From Asterias rubens (lineage: Eukaryota; Echinodermata; Asteroidea; Forcipulatida; Asteriidae): a stretch of 64,000 nucleotides of DNA. Positions 56,501 to 64,000 of this stretch are shown here, piece after piece. Position numbers and translations under genes: made by a program. The notes under the pieces are model-generated. The model made no database searches and was not told where the DNA came from. It worked only from the letters and a program-made list of their open reading frames with translations. Where the stretch lies: NCBI RefSeq assembly GCF_902459465.1, contig NC_047068.1, positions 17,011,195 to 17,075,194 of the forward strand, written 5' to 3'. Position 1 is the first letter of the stretch. Every line of letters starts with the position of its first letter.

Positions 56501-59487
56501 ATCAAAAGACTGATTGTTAACGGCGTACGACCCAGGGGGGCAGGGCACAGTCGTATAATGAGAGAGTTGTCCAACAACTTGCAAAATGAAGCCATTTTGT
56601 TTTATGAAAAAAACGTATGGGCGAACAGGATGCCAGACTATTGGGATGTGCTGCATTTGGACCTAAAAAGGTGCCCAGCAACTACTTGAACCAAAGAAAA
56701 GTGGTCCCTTTAATAACACACAGCCCTTTCAATACACAGCTCTAGGGTGGGGCAACTGCCCTCCAATATTTAGGAAAAACGGGGGAAAGTATTTGGGCAA
56801 AGCATGAAGAATACAAATACAGATAATTTGAAAGATAAAGAACTCACCGGTTCAGTCCAGTGATTACGAGTTGACGCCTTCTTGGGTTTACTGGATCGGT
56901 TTTTGATGACGGGCTGATGGCCGCTGTCAAATAGGGCCAGGAAATCTGTAGCGCTACTACTGCATGGACAAAAAAGAAAATATCTTTTAGGAGGAAAATT
57001 GGTATTTAACTCCTCAGTCGGGTTGGCAGAGTGGTTTCTTTCCTCGCCTTCCTCCTCTTGGATCCCTGTTCGAATCCCACTAATTGGATTGGGTTTGCAC
57101 TCCCTACCTGCTTGTGTGGGTGATCCCTGATATAATTCTCTGGGGTTTTTCATCCCCATGTAAACCTAAAACTTCCTTCTTTGTCTTATCTCCATTAGGT
57201 TCTTGGCTAGTACATTGATTAAGTTGGTTTTTCTGAGAATCCATGGCTTCTCAGCAAGAATTAACAGATGAAACACATTACAGGAAAGCTTCATTAAAGA
57301 GGCCAGACTAAAACATCATTCTCCTCTGGCAACTCACACCTGTTATCTCAATGTAATTCCTTTTCCAAACAGTGGATTTAATTGGATCATGCACAAACCA
57401 GTAGGATTGCCCTAGTCAGATTAGTTGCTCATCATTTTGTGGCCCAACTCAGAAATTCTCTGATGGAGCTTTCCCATTATGTGAAATAAATATCCTACAA
57501 AGTCAGACAGTTCCTGGGGAGAATTTTGCAGGAGAAGATTAGAGTTAAAAACCCTTCAAAATTGTCTTGCAATGATCAGGGGATAAAATGGTGGCAGCTG
57601 GAATTGAGACTAAAACCTTTGGGTGATTCTAAAGGCCTTGTCACATGGGGCAAATTTTTACAGGCAACTTAGAGGCAACCAACTGCAGTGCATGCTACTG
57701 GACAAGTTGGTAACACATGGGAAATTTTTCAAACAATGTTTTACGATCCCCAAGAAAAATATGTGAAAATTCAAATGAGAACGCCATTGCTTGAGATTGC
57801 CTGGAACTGGTTGCCTGTAAATTGCCTTGTGTGACCTGTCCCTAATAGCCACTTTACCTTGGGGCTTCCCTGCTACGTGCTGACGCTCTACTACTGTCTT
57901 CACTAGCATTACTGCGATGACTCAACTCAGCATTATGACTCGAGGCTAATTAACACAAAGCATATATCATATATTGTTTCAGTACCCCATTTATTTGATG
58001 GATCACATTTTTAAGGGCCATTCAAATCATAGTAATCAATGTTTTAAAATGTTTGCTTCATTGTTTTAATTTTAAACCGAATTGTGTTTTGCAGTTATTT
58101 CTTTGATCCACTCACGCACAATTTCAGAAAGCGTATTCATCTAAAAGGTCCCTAAAGTAACATTTATATGTACCAGTGAGTTAACCAACCATTTGAAACC
58201 ACTCAACTGATGGGTTGTGTAAGGTGACACCCATGGTGCAGAGAACTAGTTTGTGTGTACTGTGTATCCAGAGAGTTGATTTTATTGCAGATTTGCATAG
58301 TCCACCTATATCAATCAAAACCATATTGTATGATTTTAATTGATCAGATATATGGGGGGTTATTCCAGTCCTTGTTTTGGGTTGTTTTTTTGTTTTGTTT
58401 TTTTGGGGGGGGGTCAAGTTTGTATCATGATTAGATTGGGTTTTTTTTTTTGGGGGGGGGGCAAGTGGGTACAACAAATGTTTTTTGTTGTTGAACCAAA
58501 TCTAAAGAGAAAACAATTAAATGGGAATTGCATTAATCTACACTCAAACTCAACAAAGGAACTTTGCCATCTACAATATACCTTCTTTACAATGTGACTT
58601 GACCATCAAGCATAAAAACCCTTGATTGTCATACAACGTCACAAGTGTTTTCTGTCTGCAGGAAAGGGAAGCCAGAGCAGAAACAGTGGGGAGTTCTGCG
58701 CTGGGATATGCCTGCAATTGTGCACAGAATGAACAGTAATACCTGTGTACGGTGCAGATGCATTCACTACAGGATTTCATGGAGGATGGTTTTTCAATTT
58801 TACTTACTTCTTTTGTGTCTTCCATTTGACAAAGATGAGGAGTTTATTGCCAGCCCGTTGGTTACTCCCTACAATATTAAATAAACAAAACAAAATATGA
58901 AAACATGTTTGTCTATGTGAGAAATTAGAAAGCACTTAAAAAAACAATTCCATAATCTGCCAAAAATACTGCTTAGCAAACTTCTTTGTATTAAGCAAAA
59001 TCTTAGTGGGGCACCAGATGCAACAATGTAAACTTCATGGAATTTTTTCCAGATATCCTGTTTCTGCTGCTAAGCACGATTTTCTGTGTTTAGCGCATTG
59101 TTGTGCTTAAAATCTTTATGAAATTGGGCCCTGAATTTAGCGGTTAGCGAAACCATAAAATTGGGCTCTAATGGTGGTTATGGGGAAATCATTGATGTCC
59201 CTCCTTCAACCTTGACCTTTGTCTCCTAAACAAAACCTTACACTTGTTGAGTTTGTCCTTTCTGGTCGGCTTCTCCCTGGGCTTGGTTTCCTTGCCGATG
59301 ACCCATGACCCCCACCGGTAACCACGCTGCTCTGGCTACTGCTGGTCCGCACATGATTGGATGTCTTTGGTGTGGTACGACCTCCACTGGTACCCTGGCG
59401 GCCTCCATTGCTTGACCCTGGTCTGCTTCCTGCTGAGCTGGGTCTTTTGATCGAGGAAATCTGGGATCCAGTCAGGCTAAGGTCCAT
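44503..59487 (-). CDS. CEP131: Centrosomal protein CEP131 (AZI1), complete coding region
   Basis: Exons in transcript order: 59242-59487, 58808-58868, 57858-57945, 56848-56959, 55553-56242, 54716-55006, 54013-54181, 52865-53078, 52373-52442, 51847-52026, 51473-51598, 51022-51128, 50183-50279, 49449-49666, 48892-49117, 48362-48436, 47948-48096, 46694-46865, 45203-45399, 44503-44635. Every phase closes; 3621 bp give 1206 residues. The N-terminus (MDLSLTG, TDFLALFDSG) is Ser-rich and disordered. An IQ motif (GKIQRWYR, about residue 329) precedes coiled coils that dominate from about residue 650 to the end. Hallmarks are LMSIMSFLDEVDQ, KRHLSFIDQ, EKIRREKWIDEKTKKIK, GLEPEIQRLIASHK, RDKEIELVITRLEDD and VIRQEFADRL. 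In the family this centriolar-satellite protein works in ciliogenesis, with PCM1 and BBSome partners. Human CEP131 has about 1083 residues; the extra length is mostly N-terminal. Start chosen at the ATG matching VDLSLTG of vertebrates; an upstream non-coding exon is likely. Confidence 0.96.
45566..45687. pseudogene. Inserted copy of a CEP131 exon 18 fragment
   Basis: Positions 45584-45669 copy 46720-46804 of exon 18 with about 93% identity by eye, including the DRYNDMKARLADV coding segment. The copy lies between 18-bp direct repeats ACCTCTGTGGACC(C/T)AGTT at 45566-45583 and 45670-45687, which differ at one base. It carries no native splice sites and lies in the next intron of the same gene. 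Confidence 0.8.
45871..45974. repeat. Eight 13-bp tandem copies
   Basis: ATTGGACAGACAG or CTTGGACAGACAG is repeated eight times within a CEP131 intron. Its homogeneity suggests recent expansion. Confidence 0.95.
46183..46521. mobile_element. Foldback element with 8-bp direct repeat and GC-rich core
   Basis: Inverted ends TCTTGGTTCAAGACTCTCCT (from 46191) and AGGAGAGTCTTGAACCAAGA (to about 46507) surround subterminal GCTATCA(A/C) motifs, several on each side, and an internal palindrome GGAGAGTCTTGGCACATTCG. TTCCCTAG flanks both sides (46183-46190 and 46514-46521). It is inserted in an older repeat also seen at 30541-30707. The 8-bp duplication fits hAT-like elements; it is non-autonomous. Confidence 0.8.
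47253..47612. mobile_element. TTAA-flanked foldback element, family 3
   Basis: Ends CCTTAAAGGCTGTGGACACT and AGTGTCCAGTGCCTTTAAGG are inverted and bounded by TTAA; a centre with GAGACCTCAGATTTAG and its inverse folds back. It is in the CEP131 intron between exons 17 and 18. Confidence 0.8.
48532..48905 (-). repeat. Minisatellite built from the CEP131 exon 15 splice donor
   Basis: About 13-14 units of 25-29 bp. On the minus strand each contains a variant of ACGAAGGCACAGGGTGGGTA. The first unit is the real exon end plus donor (ACGAAGACACAGG/GTGGGTACA, 48905-48884). Units near the exon are most like it, while inner units carry a GGTGGGTGGGTA duplication. Most units keep GGGTGGGTA. Both strands have open frames through it because the unit lacks stops; they are not proteins. 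Confidence 0.9.
49798..49980 (+). mobile_element. tRNA-like SINE, third family
   Basis: GTGGTCTAGTGGTAAGACA (box A-like) and GGTTTGAATCCAACCC (box B-like) look like a Gly/Glu-type tRNA head, followed by GAGTGATTTTTTTTGTGG and CAGAACTTGAGAAAGTACTG. The latter body also occurs at 24586-24660 and 54248-54430. The acceptor stem is only partly paired, so I do not call a tRNA gene. Confidence 0.65.
50612..50994. mobile_element. TTAA-flanked foldback element, family 2
   Basis: Ends TTAAAGCCATTGGACCCTTT and AAAGGGTCCAATGGCTTTAA are exact inverses over 20 bp. The centre has TTCTCGTTAACGAGAA. It is inserted in an older dispersed repeat (TGCCCTTTGCCCTT / GAATGAAGCATACCGGCC) in a CEP131 intron. A partial copy is at 21071-21402. 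Confidence 0.9.
51207..51487 (-). repeat. Minisatellite built from the CEP131 exon 11 splice donor
   Basis: About 12-13 units of roughly 21-23 bp. On the minus strand the unit is TTATTGATAAGATGGGTATA followed by G. The first unit is the real exon end and donor, TTTATTGATCAG/GTGGGTATAG (51485-51464). Inner units vary at the donor (AGATGGGTA, ACATGGGTA, AAGTGGGTA), so most lost the GT but several keep a potential donor. Confidence 0.92.
52155..52350 (-). mobile_element. SINE fragment, reverse copy
   Basis: ACACCAGGGCGAACCCCTTC, AAGTGCACTGGGTTCTTTTA and CAAGACCGAGACAAGAACCC are body and head-end blocks of the SINE in reverse orientation, ending just before CEP131 exon 9. Confidence 0.65.
52520..52605 (-). 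mobile_element. Relic with hammerhead-like core, copy 4
   Basis: On the minus strand TCTCCTGAAGACGAGC retains the CTGAAGA core, but stem II and GAAA have decayed (AAAACGTT). A third related relic is at 48170-48290 with a GACGTC stem and CGAAACGTT. Confidence 0.45.
53471..53535 (-). repeat. Duplicate of the CEP131 exon 8 splice acceptor
   Basis: It resembles 53071-53131, including ATGTCCACTAGGA and TTGAGGATGAGGT. On the minus strand it thus repeats intron end, TCCTAG and the first eight exon bases TGGACATT, about 400 bp upstream of the real acceptor at 53079-53080. Divergence is moderate. Confidence 0.7.
55137..55525 (-). mobile_element. tRNA-derived SINE, near full-length reverse copy
   Basis: On the minus strand a head with TGGCCGAGCGGATAAGAACA (55513-55494) and box B-like GGGGTTTGAGTCCCAG, the body with TTAAGAAAGGCAG, AACCCAGTGCACTTATC and GAGAAGGGGTC, and a GCGCTAAAGG plus ATTATTA tail. 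It ties the tRNA-like head to the ATT-tailed body. It lies just before exon 6 on the map, in the intron after exon 5. Confidence 0.8.
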
Positions 59488-61099
59488 TTTGGTAACGCTG
59501 TTTTGGCACAACCACTGACAGTGAAATAAGAACATCAATTCACAGTTAATAAACACAATATCTTCAATAATAACATTTAAAAAGGTTATTATAATGGTGA
59601 TTTCAGAAGGATAGGCCTAACTTTCCGTATGGCGCCACCACTTTTTCACTCATTTTTACAAAAAGAGATTTCTCATTGAGGTAAACAAACCAGGGTTATC
59701 AAGGAAGAAGGGGGAAGTATGGTTTGGGTTGATCAACACACTATTCCACCTACTTTTTAGAATTAGAGTCCCAGACATTCTAGAATCTAGATCCTAGGTA
59801 GAACTATGTTCTACTTTAGAGTAGAATTTCTAGGTCCGTTACACTAAATTGTCTCAAATTGACTTAATCAAAGAATAGAATTTTCACATGATCAGCTATG
59901 GTTCGTACCGTGGAGACGATTGATAGCGAAATGAACCTCGTTATTTGTTTCTACCATCTACATGTAGGCCCTCCCCTACCATGGAGGGCTTCCTCAATGC
60001 CCCTACCAAGGGTAAGCCTAGCCCTAAAACTAGACCTAATCAAAAGTAGAGTTAACCTCCACCACACAAGAGAGATCCCCACATCCCATGATTGGATAGC
60101 AATTAGACCCAGTAACTGGGGCGCTGTATTCCTTTTTCGACATTTTCTTTGACATTTTGAAAATGTCAAAATTTCGAAAAAGGAATTCAGCGCCCTAGTT
60201 TCTGGGTCTAGATAGCAATAAACGTGGTAACTTTAAATTAAAAGAAAGGCCTAATAATGAACATAAAAGTATGTCCAGTGGAAACAGTACCGATGCGATA
60301 GACATCATATTTTTCTGTCAGTTCATGCATGATTGATTTATAAACAAAACAATTTTTTTAATAAAACAAATATTTTTAAATTATTTTATAATGTCGGATT
60401 TTCTTACATTTCAAGGCCCGATTTCTGATCTGAAGATGACTCCACGAGGACACGTCGATTCTGATACCAGTTGATTAATTTACATTGCCATAGTTGACAC
60501 GCATCGATGCAAAAACAGAAAATCTGAAATGTTTTGCTTTCGTCTTACTGCACAATCCGATGGCATGTCCATTTTTTATTAGCAGCTCGCTGAACTTCGA
60601 ACGGAGGTAACCAAAATATATCCCATCAGCCCTTGCGTCAAAAAAGGCACTTGTCTCTGCTGATCGTGACCTCAAAAAATGCTTCAAGTTTACATACGTC
60701 TGACATTTAATAAATTAAGGCGATACAATGTTGTCATGAAACAAATGAGTGAGATGTATTATTTTGTAAATACTTTGTTGAGAGAGATTGTTTTTACAGG
60801 TTTCTAAATTTCTTTCATTTCATTATTAAAAATAAAAGTGCAGTGACCATCCTGGGATTCCCACATAAAGCATGCATTATGCACAGGTGATTATATCCAT
60901 ACGCGCTAACAAAATTGCATTTTTAATAAGGGAATAAGGAATGGAAACATAGACAAATGTAAATTATTGCAAATTTAAGAATAATATGTGAACTAATTCG
61001 AGCCTTAGAGAGCAGTTTATATTATACTTAGAGTGCATCTTGTTATTTAGAACTACTTTTTTGATGTAAATTTGATTGAAATCGTGAGTGATACAGTCC
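59488..61099. other. CEP131-CNOT3 intergenic region
   Basis: This interval should hold the CEP131 promoter and any non-coding first exon; none could be placed by eye. It contains the solo foldback arm at 59621-59668 and the foldback element at 60095-60219. An ORF at 60475-60687 (minus) lacks family similarity. Confidence 0.5.
60095..60219. mobile_element. 107-bp foldback element with 9-bp target duplication
   Basis: Element 60104-60210 has inverted ends TAGACCCAGTAACTGGGGCG and CGCCCTAGTTTCTGGGTCTA, with about 45-bp arms that meet at GACATTTTGAAAATGTC. GATAGCAAT lies on both sides (60095-60103 and 60211-60219). It has no coding capacity and folds almost completely. Confidence 0.9.
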
Positions 61100-61110
61100 G
61101 CCGCCATCTT
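61100..61110 (+). promoter_or_regulatory. YY1-type motif at the CNOT3 promoter
   Basis: GCCGCCATCTT, the full YY1 consensus in reverse orientation, lies 130 bp before the CNOT3 start codon, where it often marks TATA-less housekeeping start sites or the early 5'UTR. Confidence 0.55.
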
Positions 61111-61239
61111 TGCTGTAATGAACCCCCGATGTAAAACCGCAGAAAAACAGACATATAAACTTCATTGAAAGACCTTAAACCTACACCCAGAATACCACAT
61201 TAATGGCCAGAACTGTCACACTGAGGCTGGTGTAACACA

Positions 61240-61264
61240 ATGGGTGATAAAAGGAAGTTACAAG
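61240..61264 (+). CDS. CNOT3: First coding exon of CNOT3-like CCR4-NOT subunit, partial
   Basis: An ATG opens MGDKRKLQ followed by one base and a GTGAGA donor (phase 1). Vertebrate CNOT3 begins MADKRKLQGEIDRC as I recall, and the next codon there is Gly, which fits the single G left before the intron. The YY1 motif upstream and the divergent arrangement with CEP131 support a real promoter. The exon coding for EIDRC was not found up to 64000, so intron 1 must exceed 2.7 kb. CNOT3 is a structural subunit of the CCR4-NOT deadenylase complex in mRNA decay. Only nine codons are involved, so the call rests on a short match. Confidence 0.72.
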
Positions 61265-62879
61265 GTGAGAATATTTGCTGATAGTGGGGTTTAAAGTTGG
61301 TCAAAATTGAAAAAATTTCGTCAACGTTCGTGAACAAAATTAAAGGAAGAGGGCGCACTGCGGGTCTCTGTTGTGACTGTGAATGTGATTTAACAGATAT
61401 GAAAATTGTGTTTTGTTTTTTACTTATTAAAATTGCATTTACCTGTAGGACCTGAGTTAAATGATGTTTAAATTGTATAGGTAGGAGGTGTATAATTTAA
61501 AATGTGTAAAATTGTTTTGAAAAACTGAATTGTTGAGCTCTTTTTTTGTCAGTTTTTCCTCACTGCAAATTTTATTTACTTTTCAAAATTAAATTTATTT
61601 TTACTTGCTTACAAAGATTTAGGGTAAGGTAAGGGTTGGGTTAGGGTGAGGATTTACAGGAAATTTGTGTTAACATGTCAATAATGGAGGTCCAACCGTC
61701 GACTTGTCTTGGCCATCCGTCGAGTAGTCTCAAGTCAAAGACAAAGTCGAGTTGTCTGAACCGTTGAGTTGTCCGAACAGTTGAGCTGTCTCAACCATCG
61801 AATTGTCCGAGTTGTTGAGTTTTCCGATGGACGAGTTGTCTGACATCCCTTATGTTAGTTAATAAATAATATTTAATATATCATACTAATATCCCAGGAA
61901 GTTAAAGCCGTTACTTGACATTAAAAGTACACACATTTCTATTCCTGTAGGAAGTGAACTCATTCACTGGTTATAATAAAGAAATATTGTCTGTTGTTTG
62001 TAACTTGTAAGATTGAAGAACAAAGCAGAACTTCTCTATACCCATAGGTAGTTCCAATGGCAATGCGCTTGACTCCCTCCATTTCTTGGCACTTCGTCTC
62101 CCAAAGGGTGAAATAATTTTACAATATCCCCCCCCCCCCCTTCTTGCACTTACCGTAGGGCTCTGATTTGTGGATAGCATATTAACTGAGAATTTGGTGG
62201 TCGTTTTTTTGTCATTTTATGGAAATTTATGGATCTGACAAGCACTTGATAAGCATCGATGGCTCCATGATGTTTATCGACGCGGATGATGGATTAGGAA
62301 GTGTAGGGGTTGGTTGCAGTAGTGATGTGTGAGACTTTTGGTAAACTTGGTGGCAGCAGACTGGTAAATTCATTGTTCTCAGCTCAGAACTACGTAAACA
62401 ATGAGAATTTGCTATGCAAGTCTGTTGGGTGTGCCACCTCGCATGTGGACTAAGCAGCAAGCGACAGTGTGACTTTAAAAACTCACAATAGGCCAATTTT
62501 CACAATTGATGTTCATTTGACCATGATGCCAGGTTATCTTGATGTAACACTATCTTTGTGAACTACACATATTTAGCTGGGCACAAAGTTTTCTGAATGA
62601 GTGCAGGTTTTTCAAATCCCAGTCTCGCAACAAGGAAGCCTAATGATACATTGTATTTCAACAATGGATGAAACTAGAGTTTTTAGATGCATTGGCATGC
62701 TTGGAGCTGAATTAGGTAGCAATGAACGAGAGCAGAGCTGGCTTGAGAGTTGAGATCCATCTTTCAGACCTTGGACACTGGATTGTAGATTCTCTTCATT
62801 GAAAGTAAATTGCCCAAAACCTAAGTCAAGAAACTACATGTGCCATAGTTGTAATGTCTTGTCTTGATGGATACTGCAC
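61265..62879 (+). other. CNOT3 intron 1, first part
   Basis: No exon recognised. Around 61690-61845 there is a degenerate repeat of GTCGAGTTGTCTGA / GTTGAGTTGTCCGA. A C10 run lies at about 62130. The rest is plain A+T-rich sequence. Confidence 0.5.
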
Positions 62880-63170
62880 CAACACCCCCTTCTCATGGTC
62901 ACATGGGCAGCAGGGTCAGTTGTAGGCATGGAAATGCTGACCATACCAGAAACACAGGTGCTAACCCTTTCTCTTCACGATTGTACTGTGTATTTATTTA
63001 ACAACACAAATGACCTAGGCCCTACCCCTTTACAAATGTACGTCCCATCCGAAGTAATATTGGTTTTAGTGTCTGGCTTTTAAAGGATGCAAGTTCAAAC
63101 CCAGACTCTGCTGAACAGAACCACGAGAGCTTGAGTGTGCGTGACCGCTCGGCCACGAAAAGCCACGCCT
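62880..63170 (-). mobile_element. tRNA-derived SINE, reverse copy at right edge
   Basis: On the minus strand the head TGGCCGAGCGGTCACG and box B-like GGGTTTGAACTTG precede a shortened body. It abuts the TTAA foldback at 63171. Confidence 0.65.
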
Positions 63171-63530
63171 TTAAAGAAACACGTTGCCTTGGATCGGACG
63201 AGTTGGTCTTTGAAAAGCATTTGTAACCGTTTGTTATAAAATGCATATGGTTAGAAAGATGTTTTAAAAGTAGATTATAATGATCCACACAATTATCACT
63301 CAAAATTGCACGGTTTTCAATTTACGCCGCGAACTAACACGGTCGGCCATTTATGGGAGTCAAATTTTTTACTCCCATAAATGTTGACGAGGTAAAACAA
63401 AAACCACGCAATTTTGAGGCATATTTGTGTAGATCATTGTATTCTACTTTTACAACATCTTTGTAACCATGTCGATTTTATAACAAATGGTTACAGAACT
63501 CGACCGATCCAAGGCAACGTGTTCCTTTAA
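63171..63530. mobile_element. TTAA-flanked foldback element, family 1
   Basis: A 360-bp palindrome between TTAA copies, ends AGAAACACGTTGCCTTGGAT and its inverse. The inner part lost a few dozen bases compared with the copy at 33905. The interval 63531-64000 shows nothing further. Confidence 0.88.
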
Positions 63531-64000
63531 TTTCATAGACGAAACATTTCTGCCTCCCCAAGTAAACAGTTGTGTCTAAATATATCGTGCCAGTGTTTTG
63601 CACTTGCAGCTGAACATCATCGACAGTAATTAATGTTTCCTCTTTCCTGCCATGTCGTTAACTCTCGGCCCTCATTGGACAGAAATTAATATAGCATCCC
63701 CTACACTTGAGCATGCTCTCCGCTGATAATGTCGTGTTGTACATAAAGTCAACCAACTTTACAAGAGGCGAGCAATGTTTGACATGTGTAAAACCATTAG
63801 CAGTAATCTGATTTTGATCTTTCAAATACTGTATCGCTCTTCGGATTTAGGTGTTATCCATCTTTGTTAGAAGGTTTGAGGAAGTCATTGTTTAGAAAAT
63901 ATTTTTGGTTTATGAAAAATATGATGAATAAAGGTGCACATTCAATTGCAGGTAGTTTATAGACAAAAATAGGGAACATGAACATCCAGCGATAGTAGAC

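Overview
This window is intron-rich, A+T-rich animal nuclear DNA, full of short dispersed repeats. The gene models and repeat style suggest a marine invertebrate deuterostome. I favour an echinoderm, possibly a sea star, but this is an inference from protein divergence and repeat content, not a proof. There are no bacterial operons, CRISPR arrays or phage genes.

Four host genes can be supported exon by exon. (1) RPS2, ribosomal protein uS5, lies at 2185-4619 on the + strand with five coding exons. (2) HID1, a Golgi/trans-Golgi and dense-core-vesicle protein, spans 6938-36236 on the + strand. It has 18 standard coding exons, a probable 27-bp microexon, and two alternative in-frame terminal exons 2.7 kb apart. 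(3) CEP131 (AZI1), a centriolar-satellite and ciliogenesis protein, lies at 44503-59487 on the - strand; 20 coding exons give 1206 codons plus a stop. (4) The first coding exon of a CNOT3-like CCR4-NOT subunit lies at 61240-61264 on the + strand, divergent from CEP131, and its remaining exons are beyond the right edge. All phases of the three long models close without a frameshift, and their lengths fit the families. HID1 and CEP131 both lie on human 17q25 as I recall, so their proximity here may be old synteny.

Region by region: 1-2100 holds a microsatellite and two foldback elements, one ending at the RPS2 promoter. A 23-bp minisatellite follows RPS2. The first HID1 intron contains a Penelope-like retroelement (about 7.65-12.07 kb, - strand) with reverse transcriptase and GIY-YIG endonuclease reading frames, one in-frame stop and 110-bp inverted ends. 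The other HID1 introns hold tRNA-derived SINEs, TTAA-flanked foldback elements and relics carrying a hammerhead-ribozyme-like core. The 36.2-44.3 kb interval is non-coding repeats as far as I can see. CEP131 introns contain local duplications of the gene's own splice junctions. Two independent minisatellites begin exactly at the 3' ends of exons 11 and 15, repeating exon end plus splice donor. There is also a duplicated acceptor of exon 8 and a fragment of exon 18 between 18-bp direct repeats.

The host genes do not form a pathway. The most unusual items are the splice-donor minisatellites of CEP131, the duplicated terminal exon of HID1, and the structure of the Penelope-like element. Every homology statement is from sequence reading and memory of the protein families; no database search was run.
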